NCBI GenBank assembly: GCA_963763095.1
Contig: CAVXNR010000031.1
Location: forward strand, 1-64,000
Origin: CAVUCH01 sp963763095
GTDB lineage: Bacteria; Acidobacteriota; Vicinamibacteria; Vicinamibacterales; JAENWD01
Reading direction: 5' to 3'
Length of the DNA stretch: 64,000 bases
Shown here: one piece after another, positions 54,340-64,000 of the stretch
Numbering within the stretch: the first letter of the stretch is position 1
How the letters are laid out: each line of letters starts with the position of its first letter
The notes under the pieces: generated by a model
Database searches by the model: none
The model's input: only the letters and a program-made list of their open reading frames with translations
What the model was told of the DNA's origin: nothing
Position numbers and translations under genes: made by a program

Positions 54340-55068
54340 TCAGTCCACTCGGCGCAAGGTCCCCTTTGCGCGGTCCACACGGTGGTCGGCGTAACTCACG
54401 ACTGCGTGCGCCTCGCCGGTCTCGAAGTCGTAGACGTGCACGTTGGTGGTCGTCCGGTCATCCTGCCAGGTGATCAACAGCAGCTGTGGTTTGATGTGTG
54501 TGACCGCAATGCGGGAGAGATCCTGAGCACCAGCGGACCTGCGAAGAATCGTCATCCTCGACTCTGAGTCCAACCGTACTCGCGTTGCCGTCCCGCCGAC
54601 ATTTATCTCGTACGTGCGACCGGGCGTGGGATCGCGAAGTGAGGCGTCGACCGGCGCCGCTGGGTGCGACTCCAGCGAATGCCAGGCCCATCTGCCGTAG
54701 AACTCGATGGCTTCCGCGCCGTGGGTGCCCAGGATGTCCGCAGCGGCCTCACGCTTGTCACGTTTCTTCGCGAGCACCATGATCACGCTTCGGCCCGCCC
54801 GCACGTCCTCGATCAAGTGCCGCAGGTGTTTGTCCTCGTCCCCGAGCGTCCTGGCGAAGGTCCGTTGAAACTGGGCAAGGAACGTATGCTCGGCACCGGT
54901 GCGATCCGCACGGTGGAGGTCATCCGCGCCATGGAGGATGTCGATGTCCTGCCGCGCGAACCCGGCCTGCAGCAAGGCCTCGATGGCAGCCTTGGCATGC
55001 TTCGGGTCGGCGATGGTACCCACCACACGGTTCGTTGGATACGCGATGAAGTCGTCTGGTTGGTGCAT
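54340..55068 (-). CDS. Two-domain protein: stress-protein-like N-terminus and MoaF-like C-terminus
   Basis: 242 residues from ATG 55068 (MHQPDDFIAYPTNRVVG), preferred over upstream codons because the conserved-looking sequence starts here and GAGG precedes it. The N-terminal part (VVGTIADPKHAKAAIEALLQ, GFARQDIDILHGADD) resembles the small alpha/beta domain of general stress 17M-type proteins. The C-terminal part (TYEINVGGTATRVRL, ITWQDDRTTTNVHVYDFETG) resembles the MoaF/lipocalin-like beta barrel. Cytosolic. Both assignments are by pattern and are tentative; no operon partner is evident. Confidence 0.6.
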   Translation of the reverse strand: MHQPDDFIAYPTNRVVGTIADPKHAKAAIEALLQAGFARQDIDILHGADDLHRADRTGAEHTFLAQFQRTFARTLGDEDKHLRHLIEDVRAGRSVIMVLAKKRDKREAAADILGTHGAEAIEFYGRWAWHSLESHPAAPVDASLRDPTPGRTYEINVGGTATRVRLDSESRMTILRRSAGAQDLSRIAVTHIKPQLLLITWQDDRTTTNVHVYDFETGEAHAVVSYADHRVDRAKGTLRRVD

Positions 55069-55199
55069 GTCGCCAGCCTCGAGCAGTGCAATTGGCGGCA
55101 GATCATACACGATGTCGTAGCGTGGCGCGAGACAGAGAGAAGGGGTTGAAGAGAAGGAATCCGAGCCGCACGAGGCCGGAGAATCGACCGCACCCGCCT

Positions 55200-56546
55200 C
55201 TAGAACAGCTCGCCGAACAACCCCCAGAACTTCTCGCGCGCCTTGTCGATCGCCGGTCGCTCACGCCAGGCCTCGAGCGTCAAACGGTGCGATCGGCGGA
55301 GGTCCTCCTCGAAGTCCTGCGTGAGCCGTGCCGCGAGATCACGGTCCGCCACGCCCACATTGATCTCATCGTTCAGCTCCAGCGACCGGTTGTCGAAGTT
55401 GGTGGACCCGACGATGCTCCAGACGCCGTCGACCACGAGAGCCTTCACATGCATCATCGTCGGCTCGAACTCGTAGATCTCGATGCCGGCGGCGAGCAGC
55501 GCATCGTAGTCGGCACGGCTGGCATATTTGACGGGCTTCGCGTCGGTGAGGTCCCCTTCGACCAGCAGCCGCACGCGCACGCCCCGGCGGCGCGCCTCGG
55601 TCAACGACCATCGCGTCGACTCGTCGAGCACCACATACGGCGACTGGAGGTCGAGCATGCGCCGGGCACCCGCCAGGCTGAGCAGATAGAGCAGCTTCAC
55701 GCGGTTGCTGCCCCCGCTCGGCGAACTCCACGCGACAATGGACCGCGCCCGCGTTTCCGGTGGCGCGGGCCGCAGGTCGAGCCGCGCATCCGTCGTGCGG
55801 CCCGTCTCCGCCCAGTTCTCGTAAAACCCTGCTTCCAGCATCGTGACGGCGGGTCCGGTCACCCTGAGGTGGGTGTCACGCCAGTGCTCCGGCGTGTCTG
55901 CATCACCGAGCCAGTGATCGGCAACACCAGCACCGCCGGTGAACGCCACGTCGCCGTCGACGACGAGGATCTTGCGGTGCGTCCGGTAGTTGATCTCCTC
56001 GATCGAGTACCACTTCACGGGGTTGAACGTGCCGATCTGGACACCGGCGCGCTGCAGCCGCTCGACGTGCTCCCGCTTCATCGCGCTGGCCCCGACGGCA
56101 TCGACGAGCACGCGGACCTCGACGCCGCGGGCCGCCGCTCCGGCGAGCGCGGTCGTGAAATCTTCCGCGACCCTGCCGCTATCGTAGATGTAGGTCTCGA
56201 AGTTGATGCGCCGCCGTGCCTGCCGGATGGCGTCCAGCAGCGCGGGGAAGATCTCGACCCCGTTGGTGAGGATCCGGTACTCATCTCCGCGCGTGATCCC
56301 GCTCCCGGTGAGCGCGGCGACATAGTCGGGAAACACGGGGTCTTCGGCTGCGACGCCGCTCTTGATGTGCAACGTTTCCTGGTCCTGCGCGAACAGCAGC
56401 GCCAGCCCGACGACGACGGTGACGACCAGCAGGATTTTGAGGAACAGAGGCACTCGTCGACGGACCCGGGCACGGAGTGGCATCGCCGGGAGCGGCTCGA
56501 ACGCGGAGCGCTGGTCGGAAAGGGGAGCACGGAGCCGCATGCTCAT
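55200..56546 (-). CDS. Phospholipase D-like / cardiolipin synthase family protein
   Basis: 448 residues. One N-terminal membrane helix (about 34-53) is followed by two PLD domains with HKD motifs: HRKILVVDGDVAFTGG and HVKALVVDGVWSIVGSTNFD. Spacing and GSTNFDNRSLELNDEINVG match bacterial cardiolipin synthases (ClsB-like). Expected to act at the inner membrane on phosphatidylglycerol or related lipids. Stand-alone gene; the exact lipid substrate cannot be told. Confidence 0.87.
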   Translation of the reverse strand: MSMRLRAPLSDQRSAFEPLPAMPLRARVRRRVPLFLKILLVVTVVVGLALLFAQDQETLHIKSGVAAEDPVFPDYVAALTGSGITRGDEYRILTNGVEIFPALLDAIRQARRRINFETYIYDSGRVAEDFTTALAGAAARGVEVRVLVDAVGASAMKREHVERLQRAGVQIGTFNPVKWYSIEEINYRTHRKILVVDGDVAFTGGAGVADHWLGDADTPEHWRDTHLRVTGPAVTMLEAGFYENWAETGRTTDARLDLRPAPPETRARSIVAWSSPSGGSNRVKLLYLLSLAGARRMLDLQSPYVVLDESTRWSLTEARRRGVRVRLLVEGDLTDAKPVKYASRADYDALLAAGIEIYEFEPTMMHVKALVVDGVWSIVGSTNFDNRSLELNDEINVGVADRDLAARLTQDFEEDLRRSHRLTLEAWRERPAIDKAREKFWGLFGELF

Positions 56547-56731
56547 ATCTCAGCAATAGGGATGCCGTCTCAGCGATGTGGGAGTCCGGCACCTGATCCG
56601 GCTGAAGCCTGACCCCCGGACCGTACAGGCCAGGTGGCGACGTGCCCTGCCTGCCCGCTCGGAGCAGGCACGCACGCGTCCGCCGTGACGAAGATGAGTG
56701 TTGATGCTGTATGGTGGAGACAGGAGCCTGA

Positions 56732-57205
56732 ATGATTTCGATACCGATGAGAATCGCGTTGCTCTCTCTGTCGCTGCTGGGCGTCGTGTCGCTACCCTCC
56801 AGCGCCCAACCGGCCCGGCCGCGCCCAGCCGCGGTCACGGCCATGCAGGTCTACCGGAGCCCGACGTGCGGCTGCTGTGGGAAGTGGGTGGACCATGTGA
56901 AGACCGCGGGCTTCAACCCCACAGTGCACCAGGTCGAGGATGTCTCTCCGGTGAAGGCCAAGGGCGGCGTACCCGAAAACCTGCAGTCGTGCCACACGGC
57001 CCTGATCGGCGGCTACGTCATCGAGGGGCATGTGCCCGCGGACGTCATTCATCGGCTGCTCACCGAGAAGCCGAATATCGCGGGCCTCGCTGTGGCCGGT
57101 ATGCCGGTCGGCTCGCCGGGCATGGAGCAGGGCTCGCGGGTGGATCCGTACGAGGTGATCGCCTTCACGAAGGACGGGAAGCGATCCGTCTACGCGAAAA
57201 GATGA
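56732..57205 (+). CDS. DUF411 family exported metal-binding protein
   Basis: 157 residues. AGGAG precedes the ATG at 56732 by 5 bases; ATG 56747 is an alternative. A signal peptide ends near LPSSAQP. The family signature is complete: YRSPTCGCCGKWVDHVK, LQSCHTALIGGYVIEGHVPA and a final PYEVIAFTKDG. Conserved Cys and His residues suggest periplasmic copper or other metal handling. A GC-rich hairpin follows its stop. Confidence 0.88.
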   Translation: MISIPMRIALLSLSLLGVVSLPSSAQPARPRPAAVTAMQVYRSPTCGCCGKWVDHVKTAGFNPTVHQVEDVSPVKAKGGVPENLQSCHTALIGGYVIEGHVPADVIHRLLTEKPNIAGLAVAGMPVGSPGMEQGSRVDPYEVIAFTKDGKRSVYAKR

Positions 57206-57212
57206 CAGTGTA

Positions 57213-57238
57213 GGCCCGGGGCCTGAGCGCCCCGGGCC
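57213..57238 (+). terminator. GC-rich hairpin after the DUF411 gene
   Basis: GGCCCGGGGC (57213-57222) pairs perfectly with GCCCCGGGCC (57229-57238) across a six-base loop, 8 bases after the stop codon. No T-run follows, so it is a terminator-like or 3'-stabilising hairpin. Confidence 0.5.
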
Positions 57239-57307
57239 CCGGCTGCGCGCTCATCCTAGGCTTTGCGCTTGCGCAGACTCCCGGCCCATACGACGCGCGC
57301 AGAAGAG

Positions 57308-57832
57308 TTATCGTGCTACGGCGGCCGAAGCCATGGCAAACGGATTCTCATCCGCGCTCGGTCCATACACGGATGGCACCGGAAGATCGAGCAGCCGCAG
57401 GTACACCAGCAGCTGTCCACGATGGTGATACCAGTGGTTCAGCATGATCGCCCGGGCGACTGCGACCCTCGGCATTGCCATGATTTCGCGTCCGCCCGCC
57501 ATGAGCCTCCACGTCGCGCCCATCGCGGCATCGTCGAAGCCCCCGAGGTGATGCCGAGCCTTGGCGACGCTCGCGGTGAGCGCCGGGACGAGCTCAGCGG
57601 CGGTTGCCGCTTCCTGTTGCACGAACGCCGGCGGCTCTGGGACGGTGTCCATGGATGCGAGTTCGGCGACGTTGCCCGGTACGGTGGCGACATGCAGCGC
57701 CAGCTGCCCGAGCGACATCGACTTCGGATGCGGCTTCCACGAGAGGTGCGCCTGCGGCACACGCTCCAGCACGCGCCGCGTCGTGATTGACTCCTGTTCC
57801 AACTCCGCGAGCAACGTGTCGATGATGGCCAT
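57308..57832 (-). CDS. DinB-family protein
   Basis: 174 residues from ATG 57832, chosen for GAGGAG 8 bases upstream; the frame stays open much further upstream as the opposite-frame shadow of the next gene. The DinB four-helix bundle has its metal-binding His residues in LGQLALHVATVPG and NHWYHHRGQLLVYL. Members include thiol-dependent transferases and proteins of unknown function. Last gene of an ArsR-SRPBCC-DinB operon, 11 bases after the SRPBCC stop. Confidence 0.87.
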   Translation of the reverse strand: MAIIDTLLAELEQESITTRRVLERVPQAHLSWKPHPKSMSLGQLALHVATVPGNVAELASMDTVPEPPAFVQQEAATAAELVPALTASVAKARHHLGGFDDAAMGATWRLMAGGREIMAMPRVAVARAIMLNHWYHHRGQLLVYLRLLDLPVPSVYGPSADENPFAMASAAVAR

Positions 57833-57843
57833 GGCAGTCTCCT

Positions 57844-58296
57844 CTATTCTCCGCTGTTGGCTTCTGCGGCCCTGCGCACGCGCGCGTGAAGAGCGCTCCA
57901 TCCTGTGCCCAGCTGCGCGCGGTGATCCTCCGGAAACGGGCCCAGCAGCGTGTGCGTGAACGTGATCAGCGAGCCGCCGTCCACCTCGCTCAACCGATAC
58001 AGCAGGTTCGAGGTCGCAGCGGTGGACATGAACAGCGGTCCCCAGATCTCGAGCAGGGTCGGCCGCTTGATGCTCTGGACGAATCCCCACAGGTGCCCAT
58101 TCTCGCCGCCAAGCTCCCGGAACCAGCGCCCTCCCGGACGGGTCTCGAGCACCATTGGGAGGGGCTTGCCGTCCGGCGTTTCGTTCAGCCGTCCCATTTG
58201 CGCGATCAGCGACGCAAACGTTTTCTCGAGTGTCGCCCGAACCAGGATTTCCTCGGTGATGGTGAATGTCTGGCCAACCGGTGCCAATGTCGTCAT
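57844..58296 (-). CDS. SRPBCC/AHSA1-like domain protein
   Basis: 150 residues. The fold pattern (ITEEILVRATLEKTFASLIA, LETRPGGRWFRELGGENGHL, GFVQSIKRPTLLEIWGP, then an amphipathic C-terminal helix) is the SRPBCC/AHSA1 helix-grip type that holds hydrophobic ligands. Its ATG overlaps the arsR stop (ATGA). ArsR-AHSA1 pairs are very common; the ligand is unknown. Confidence 0.85.
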   Translation of the reverse strand: MTTLAPVGQTFTITEEILVRATLEKTFASLIAQMGRLNETPDGKPLPMVLETRPGGRWFRELGGENGHLWGFVQSIKRPTLLEIWGPLFMSTAATSNLLYRLSEVDGGSLITFTHTLLGPFPEDHRAQLGTGWSALHARVRRAAEANSGE

Positions 58297-58616
58297 CGTT
58301 CCTCCTCGGCGTGTGCCTTGATTCGTCGCAGCTGTCCGCGCCAGTGCCGCGCAAACATGCCGCTCCAGTCATGGATCGTGCGCAGCGTCTCGGCGTTGAT
58401 CCGGTAGAGGGTCCGCCGACCGTCCCGCCGCACGCGTACCAGCCCGACGTCGCGCAGGACCTGCAGGTGCTTCGAGACGGACGGCTGCCCCAGCTCGAGC
58501 GCATCCGCGATCTCCGTCACCGAGCGCTCGTCGCCGGCGATGAGCTCGAGGATGTGACGGCGGCGCGGCTCCGCAATTGCGTTGAAGGGATCGGACGTCG
58601 TCGCGGCGCGGGCCAT
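58293..58616 (-). CDS. ArsR-family repressor
   Basis: 107 residues with the winged helix (FNAIAEPRRRHILELIAGDE, VTEIADALELGQPSVSKHLQ, then DGRRTLYRIN). No Cys metal site is present in the recognition helix, so it is of the SRPBCC-linked type and not a classical arsenic sensor. It begins a three-gene operon and is preceded by a promoter with an embedded palindrome, the likely autoregulatory operator. Confidence 0.9.
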   Translation of the reverse strand: MARAATTSDPFNAIAEPRRRHILELIAGDERSVTEIADALELGQPSVSKHLQVLRDVGLVRVRRDGRRTLYRINAETLRTIHDWSGMFARHWRGQLRRIKAHAEEER

Positions 58617-58621
58617 ACGAC

Positions 58622-58651
58622 GTTATACATTCCTATATGGGAATGTGTCAA
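58622..58651 (-). promoter_or_regulatory. ArsR operon promoter with embedded operator, nearly leaderless
   Basis: On the minus strand: -35 TTGACA (58646-58651), 18-base spacer, -10 TATAAC (58622-58627), then only five bases to the ATG at 58616. A perfect 7-bp inverted repeat, ACATTCC-TATATG-GGAATGT (58627-58646), fills the spacer, so bound repressor would block RNA polymerase. The message should be leaderless or nearly so. Confidence 0.75.
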
Positions 58652-58699
58652 GCCCTGCACCAGTCGTGACGCCCGGCGCCGGAGGGACGGTGTCTCACG

Positions 58700-60589
58700 T
58701 CACTGCGCAAGGATTTTCTTCAGGACCTCCGCGTCTGCCTTTGGCTTTCGGTCGTACGTCATGAGCCCGTTGATCTCCTGCTCGACGTCCGTGAGCTGCG
58801 TGTAGCAGTAGCCCGCCCACGCCGGATTGGCACGCACCGCCTTGAGCAACCCATCGAGCCTGGCGAGGAACGCCTCGCGCGTGGGCTCGACTCCGCTGTA
58901 GCCCCACTCGTTCTCGGCGACTTTGGCTCCGAGGCGGAAGGCGATCCCTCCGAACTCGGTCAGCACGAAGGGGGCGCCGTTGTACTTCGCCCCATAGGCG
59001 AGCGCTTCCCTGCCGTTGCGCGGAATGCGGGCTGGTTCCGTCGTGAGGTGCGCGTACTTTGCCGAGAGCTCATCGCCGGTTCGCGCGTAGTCGTGGATCG
59101 TCATCAGGTCGGTCTGGTCGGTGTGCTCCCATCCGTCGTTGTCGACCACGGGCCGCATCGGGTCGAGCGACTTCGAGAGCTGGTACATCGCCTTTGCGTG
59201 CGCCTGCTGCGCCGGGTCGGTCAGGATCTGCGGCACGCCCCAGCTCTCGTTGATCGGCACCCACGCGATGATCGACGGATGGTTGTAGTCGCGGCCCATC
59301 AACTCCTCCCACTCCGCGCTGAACCGCGACACGTACTCGGGGCTGTACACGAACGCGTTGGCCATCTCGCCCCACACCACGAGGCCCATCTTGTCGGCCC
59401 AGTACAGGAAGCGCGGGTCCTCGGCCTTCTGGTGCTTCCGCACGCCGTTCAGGCCGAACGCCTTCGTCATCCTGATGTCGTACTGGATGGCGTCATCGCT
59501 CGGCGGCGTCAGGATGCTCTCGGGCCAGTACCCCTGATCGAGCGCCAGGCGAAGATAGAACGGCTCGTTGTTCAAGTACACCTTGCCGTCGTGCAGGCTC
59601 ACCTTGCGCTGCCCGAAGTAGCTCTGCACCCGGTCCACAACCGTGCCGCCTGACACGATCTCGAGCGTCAGGTCATAAAGCGCGGGACGATCGGGCCGCC
59701 ACACGCGCTGGTCGTTCAGCGAGATCACTGCCGCGGCCTGGGTGCCGCGCACGCTGACCTCCTGCGAGGCCTGCTCCGCGCCTTCGAGCGTTGCCGTCAG
59801 GCGCAGCCTGAGCGCCGGCGGCTCACCCGTCCCGGGCGTCTGTTGCACCGCGGGCACGAGGTCGGCTTCGATCCGCGCCTGCGACTTGTCGACGTCCGGC
59901 GTAATTCGCAGCCGTCCGATGCGAGTCGTTCCCGCGGCTTCAATCCACACCGGCTGCCACAGCCCTGTCGTGCGCGTGTAGAAGATGCGCTCCGACTTCG
60001 GCTTCCAGTACTGCTTGCCTCGCGGAATCGTCATGTCCGTCGCCGGGTCGTACACGCGCACGACCACGACGTTGTCGCCAGCCTTGAGGCGATCGGTGAT
60101 GTCGAGCACGAAGCTCGAGTGTCCGCCGCGGTGCCGTCCGGCGGTTTCGCCGTTGATCCAGACGACGGACTCATAGTCGACCGCGCCGAAATTCAGCAGC
60201 ACGCGTCGCCCCTGCCAGCCGCTCGGGACGGTGAAGGTCCGGCGATACCAGACCACGTCATGGAACGCCGTATCGCCAATGCCGCTCAGCTTCGATTGGA
60301 ACGTGTAGGGGACGACGATGGTTTTCCCCAATGCGCGCGTGCCGGCGAACCAGCGCTCGCGCATCCCCGCATCCTGATCGTCGAACTCGAATTCCCACGT
60401 GCCGTTCAACGTGGCCCAATCGGTCCGCATGAAATCCGGCCGGGGATGCTCGGCGCGCGGGACGCCGGAGCCGGCCGTCGGCGGTGTCTGGGGTGCCGCA
60501 CGGCCCGTGACCACCAGGGAACCCGATGTCACGAAGGCGGCAAGCATGGCGGTGCAGGCAAAGAGAACGCGTGGGCGCGGGGAATACAT
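58700..60589 (-). CDS. Exported glycoside hydrolase family 2 enzyme
   Basis: 629 residues with a signal peptide ending near TGRAAPQ. The sugar-binding jelly roll (VVWYRRTFTVPSGWQGRRVL) and immunoglobulin-like domain are followed by a TIM barrel. The general acid/base Glu is in VPINESWG and the nucleophile Glu is probably in VLTEFGGIA. RKHQKAEDPRFLYWADKMG is typical of beta-galactosidase, beta-glucuronidase or mannosidase-like members. The exact specificity is not visible. The ribosome site (AGAGGA) is better spaced to an out-of-frame ATG a few bases upstream, so initiation may be weak. Divergent from the amidase gene. Confidence 0.88.
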   Translation of the reverse strand: MYSPRPRVLFACTAMLAAFVTSGSLVVTGRAAPQTPPTAGSGVPRAEHPRPDFMRTDWATLNGTWEFEFDDQDAGMRERWFAGTRALGKTIVVPYTFQSKLSGIGDTAFHDVVWYRRTFTVPSGWQGRRVLLNFGAVDYESVVWINGETAGRHRGGHSSFVLDITDRLKAGDNVVVVRVYDPATDMTIPRGKQYWKPKSERIFYTRTTGLWQPVWIEAAGTTRIGRLRITPDVDKSQARIEADLVPAVQQTPGTGEPPALRLRLTATLEGAEQASQEVSVRGTQAAAVISLNDQRVWRPDRPALYDLTLEIVSGGTVVDRVQSYFGQRKVSLHDGKVYLNNEPFYLRLALDQGYWPESILTPPSDDAIQYDIRMTKAFGLNGVRKHQKAEDPRFLYWADKMGLVVWGEMANAFVYSPEYVSRFSAEWEELMGRDYNHPSIIAWVPINESWGVPQILTDPAQQAHAKAMYQLSKSLDPMRPVVDNDGWEHTDQTDLMTIHDYARTGDELSAKYAHLTTEPARIPRNGREALAYGAKYNGAPFVLTEFGGIAFRLGAKVAENEWGYSGVEPTREAFLARLDGLLKAVRANPAWAGYCYTQLTDVEQEINGLMTYDRKPKADAEVLKKILAQ

Positions 60590-60681
60590 GCGGTCTGGGA
60601 CATCGGTTCCTCTCGCAGGAGATCGTGCGCGTCGGCCGGCGCACGAGCGATTGAAGGGCGCATCATCGCACAGACGTCGGT

Positions 60682-60716
60682 GCTGGGCGCTGGGCTCTGG
60701 GCGCTAGGCTCTGGGC
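60682..60716. repeat. Heptanucleotide tandem repeat, five copies
   Basis: Five consecutive 7-mers fit the pattern KCTRGGC (GCTGGGC, GCTGGGC, TCTGGGC, GCTAGGC, TCTGGGC) in the spacer between the GH2 and amidase genes. It is slippage-prone and may vary in copy number. Confidence 0.6.
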
Positions 60717-60865
60717 GACCATACACGGGCAGGCGGCCAGCAAGGGCTGGGTGGGGAAGAGGCGCCTAGACCGACTCCGGTGCACAATGAGGCGGCTAGT
60801 CACACCGTCAGTCCATGCCTGTCGGTGACAAGGCCGGCAAGCCTGAAGCCTGGAGCCTGCTTTTC

Positions 60866-62497
<1,632 letters not shown>

Positions 62498-64000
62498 GGA
62501 GGCTGGGCCTGCGGCTCAGCGGGCGCCACGCCGCGTGTGGCGGATCGAACAGCACGTCCAGCGCCTGCCTTGCCGACGTGTGATAGAGCGGCCGTGCGCG
62601 GGCGTAGATGCGCCTCGCCTCTGTCTGGCCCGCGGGCGTGTCGAGGAGGGCCTTGAAGAGCGGCTCGACGAACTTCCGCCGGCCCTGCGATGTAAGGAAC
62701 CGCTCCAGGGCGGCATAGGCCGGCTTGTATTCGTTCCGGATCGCGATCCTGAGCCACAGGAACAGCACCTCCGCGTTGCCACGCTCCGAGAGGTGAAGCG
62801 TCGCATCGAGGTCGGCCAGCTGCGCGCCGGTCAGTCGCTCGGGCAGCGTTGCCAGGAATCGCTGCCATTGCTGTGTCGCCCAGCCTTCGGTCTGTAGCGA
62901 TGCCGCGGGTGAGCCGTCTGCAAAGCGGCGTGCCTCCGCCGCAGCCCGTTCGAGGGTAGGGGACGTGGGCGGCGTGTCGTTGCCGGGGAGGCCCGGCTCG
63001 AAGAGCCACTCGCGTATGCGCAGCTCGCGCTCGAGGGCGGCATCGTTGGCCAGGAGCGTCGCCCGCAGGTCTTCGACGAACTGCGGCGTCGTCATAGATC
63101 CGAACGCGTGCCGTTCGAAGTACGAGCGGAGCCAGGCGTCGAACCGTTCACGGCCGACGTGCAGTTCGAGCATGCGGAGAAACGCAGCACCCTTGCCGTA
63201 TGGCACCGCCGACAGGGACGCGTCGGGGTCCTGGCCTTGCACGTCGGCGTACAGCGCGGTTTGCCGGGGTGTTTTCGCGAAGCGGGCAAGCTCCTCCTGG
63301 AGCTCCTGGCGCTCGATCGTGGCGAGCATCTGAGCCCGCTCCGGTCCGTACAACTGCTCCATGATGCGGTTCTCGAAGTAGGTCGTGAAGCCTTCGTTCA
63401 GCCAGAAGTCGCGCCACGTCGCGTTCGTCACCAGGTTGCCTGACCAGGAGTGCGCCAATTCGTGCGCGGCGAGCGAGGTGAGCGATCGGTCGCCGGCAAG
63501 GGCGGTCGGCGAGACGAACGTCAGGCGCGGGTTCTCCATCCCGCCAAACGGGAAGGATGGCGGCATCACCAGGATGTCGTAGCGGACCCACCGGTAGGGG
63601 CCGTACAAGGCCTCCGCGGCTGCGAGCATCCGATCGAGATCCGCGAATTCGTACGCGGCCCGATCGAGCACTGATGGCTCGGCGAACACACCAGTCCGCT
63701 GCGAATTGCCCGCACCAACGGGCCGGAACGCGATGTCTCCGACCGCCACTGCGATCAGGTACGGCGGGATGGGGCTGTCGAGCGCGAACTCGAACGCGCG
63801 TCCGCCCGGCACCGGCACCCCGTCCGGGGTCAGCTGTTCGGCGCTCATCACGGCGCGCAACTCCGGGGGGACCACGATGCGCGCACGATAGGTCTGACGT
63901 ATGCCGGGGCTGTCCTGCGTTGGAATCCAGGTGCGCGTCAGGATGGCCTGCCCTTGCGAGAACAGGTACGGCTGCTTCCTGCCTGCCGTCTGTTCGGGCG

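Overview
The window is GC-rich and looks like the chromosome of a soil-type or environmental Acidobacteriota (Vicinamibacteria-like). This is inferred from gene content, not a database match: Oar-like TonB receptors with an N-terminal carboxypeptidase-like repeat, PadR plus 'ADOP' MacB/FtsX permease pairs, a Ser/Thr kinase fused to PD40/TolB-type propeller repeats, LytS/LytTR pairs, and long tetratricopeptide regulators. I see no rRNA, tRNA, CRISPR array, insertion sequence or phage.

Layout. (a) 1-8.6 kb is a glycan-use locus. A TonB receptor, a GH127 beta-L-arabinofuranosidase and a partial third gene read leftward. A LacI-type regulator and a secreted ADP-ribosylglycohydrolase-fold enzyme read rightward. 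Three related 12-bp operator-like sites lie between them. (b) 8.7-17.9 kb is dense in broken genes: a relic amino-acid ABC permease, a decayed ADOP permease, a Hen1-Pnkp RNA-repair operon with frameshifts, and a VapB antitoxin next to a ruined VapC. (c) 18-20.8 kb holds a methyltransferase and a LuxR/TPR regulator. (d) 20.9-23.7 kb is a compact three-gene operon: Mrp-like ATPase, zinc-ribbon/PCP_red protein, and a NirJ/AhbD-like radical SAM enzyme with a C-terminal PCP_red domain. (e) 24-35 kb contains a frameshifted Ser/Thr kinase, a methyltransferase-like protein, an XRE regulator, a small P-loop ATPase, a B3 metallo-beta-lactamase/amidohydrolase fusion, a LytS/LytTR pair and small exported proteins. 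(f) 36-48.5 kb is one leftward respiratory operon: ActA, ActB, ActE, a cytochrome bd subunit I-like membrane protein, three further cytochromes c (one fused to an ethylbenzene-dehydrogenase-type haem b domain), a universal stress protein carrying three PCP_red domains, and a GNAT enzyme. (g) 48.7-64 kb is ordinary accessory genome: an NB-ARC/TPR regulator, PadR-ADOP, a phospholipase D-like enzyme, DUF411, an ArsR-SRPBCC-DinB operon, a GH2 enzyme, a TAT-type amidase and an M1 aminopeptidase cut by the window edge.

The most interesting result is the pairing of (d) and (f). The respiratory operon has the periplasmic part of alternative complex III (ActA, ActB, ActE) but none of its NrfD-type quinol subunits ActC/ActF. 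A CydA-like protein without the GRQPW quinol motif occupies that place. The PCP_red domain, best known from the C-terminus of the dark-operative protochlorophyllide reductase subunit BchB/ChlB, occurs five times in three proteins of these two loci, with no photosynthesis genes present. A haem-tailoring or electron-transfer system serving the respiratory complex is a reasonable hypothesis, not a demonstrated fact.

Single-base indels, often at G/C runs, break several otherwise conserved genes. Some may be assembly errors and some true decay; each is flagged.
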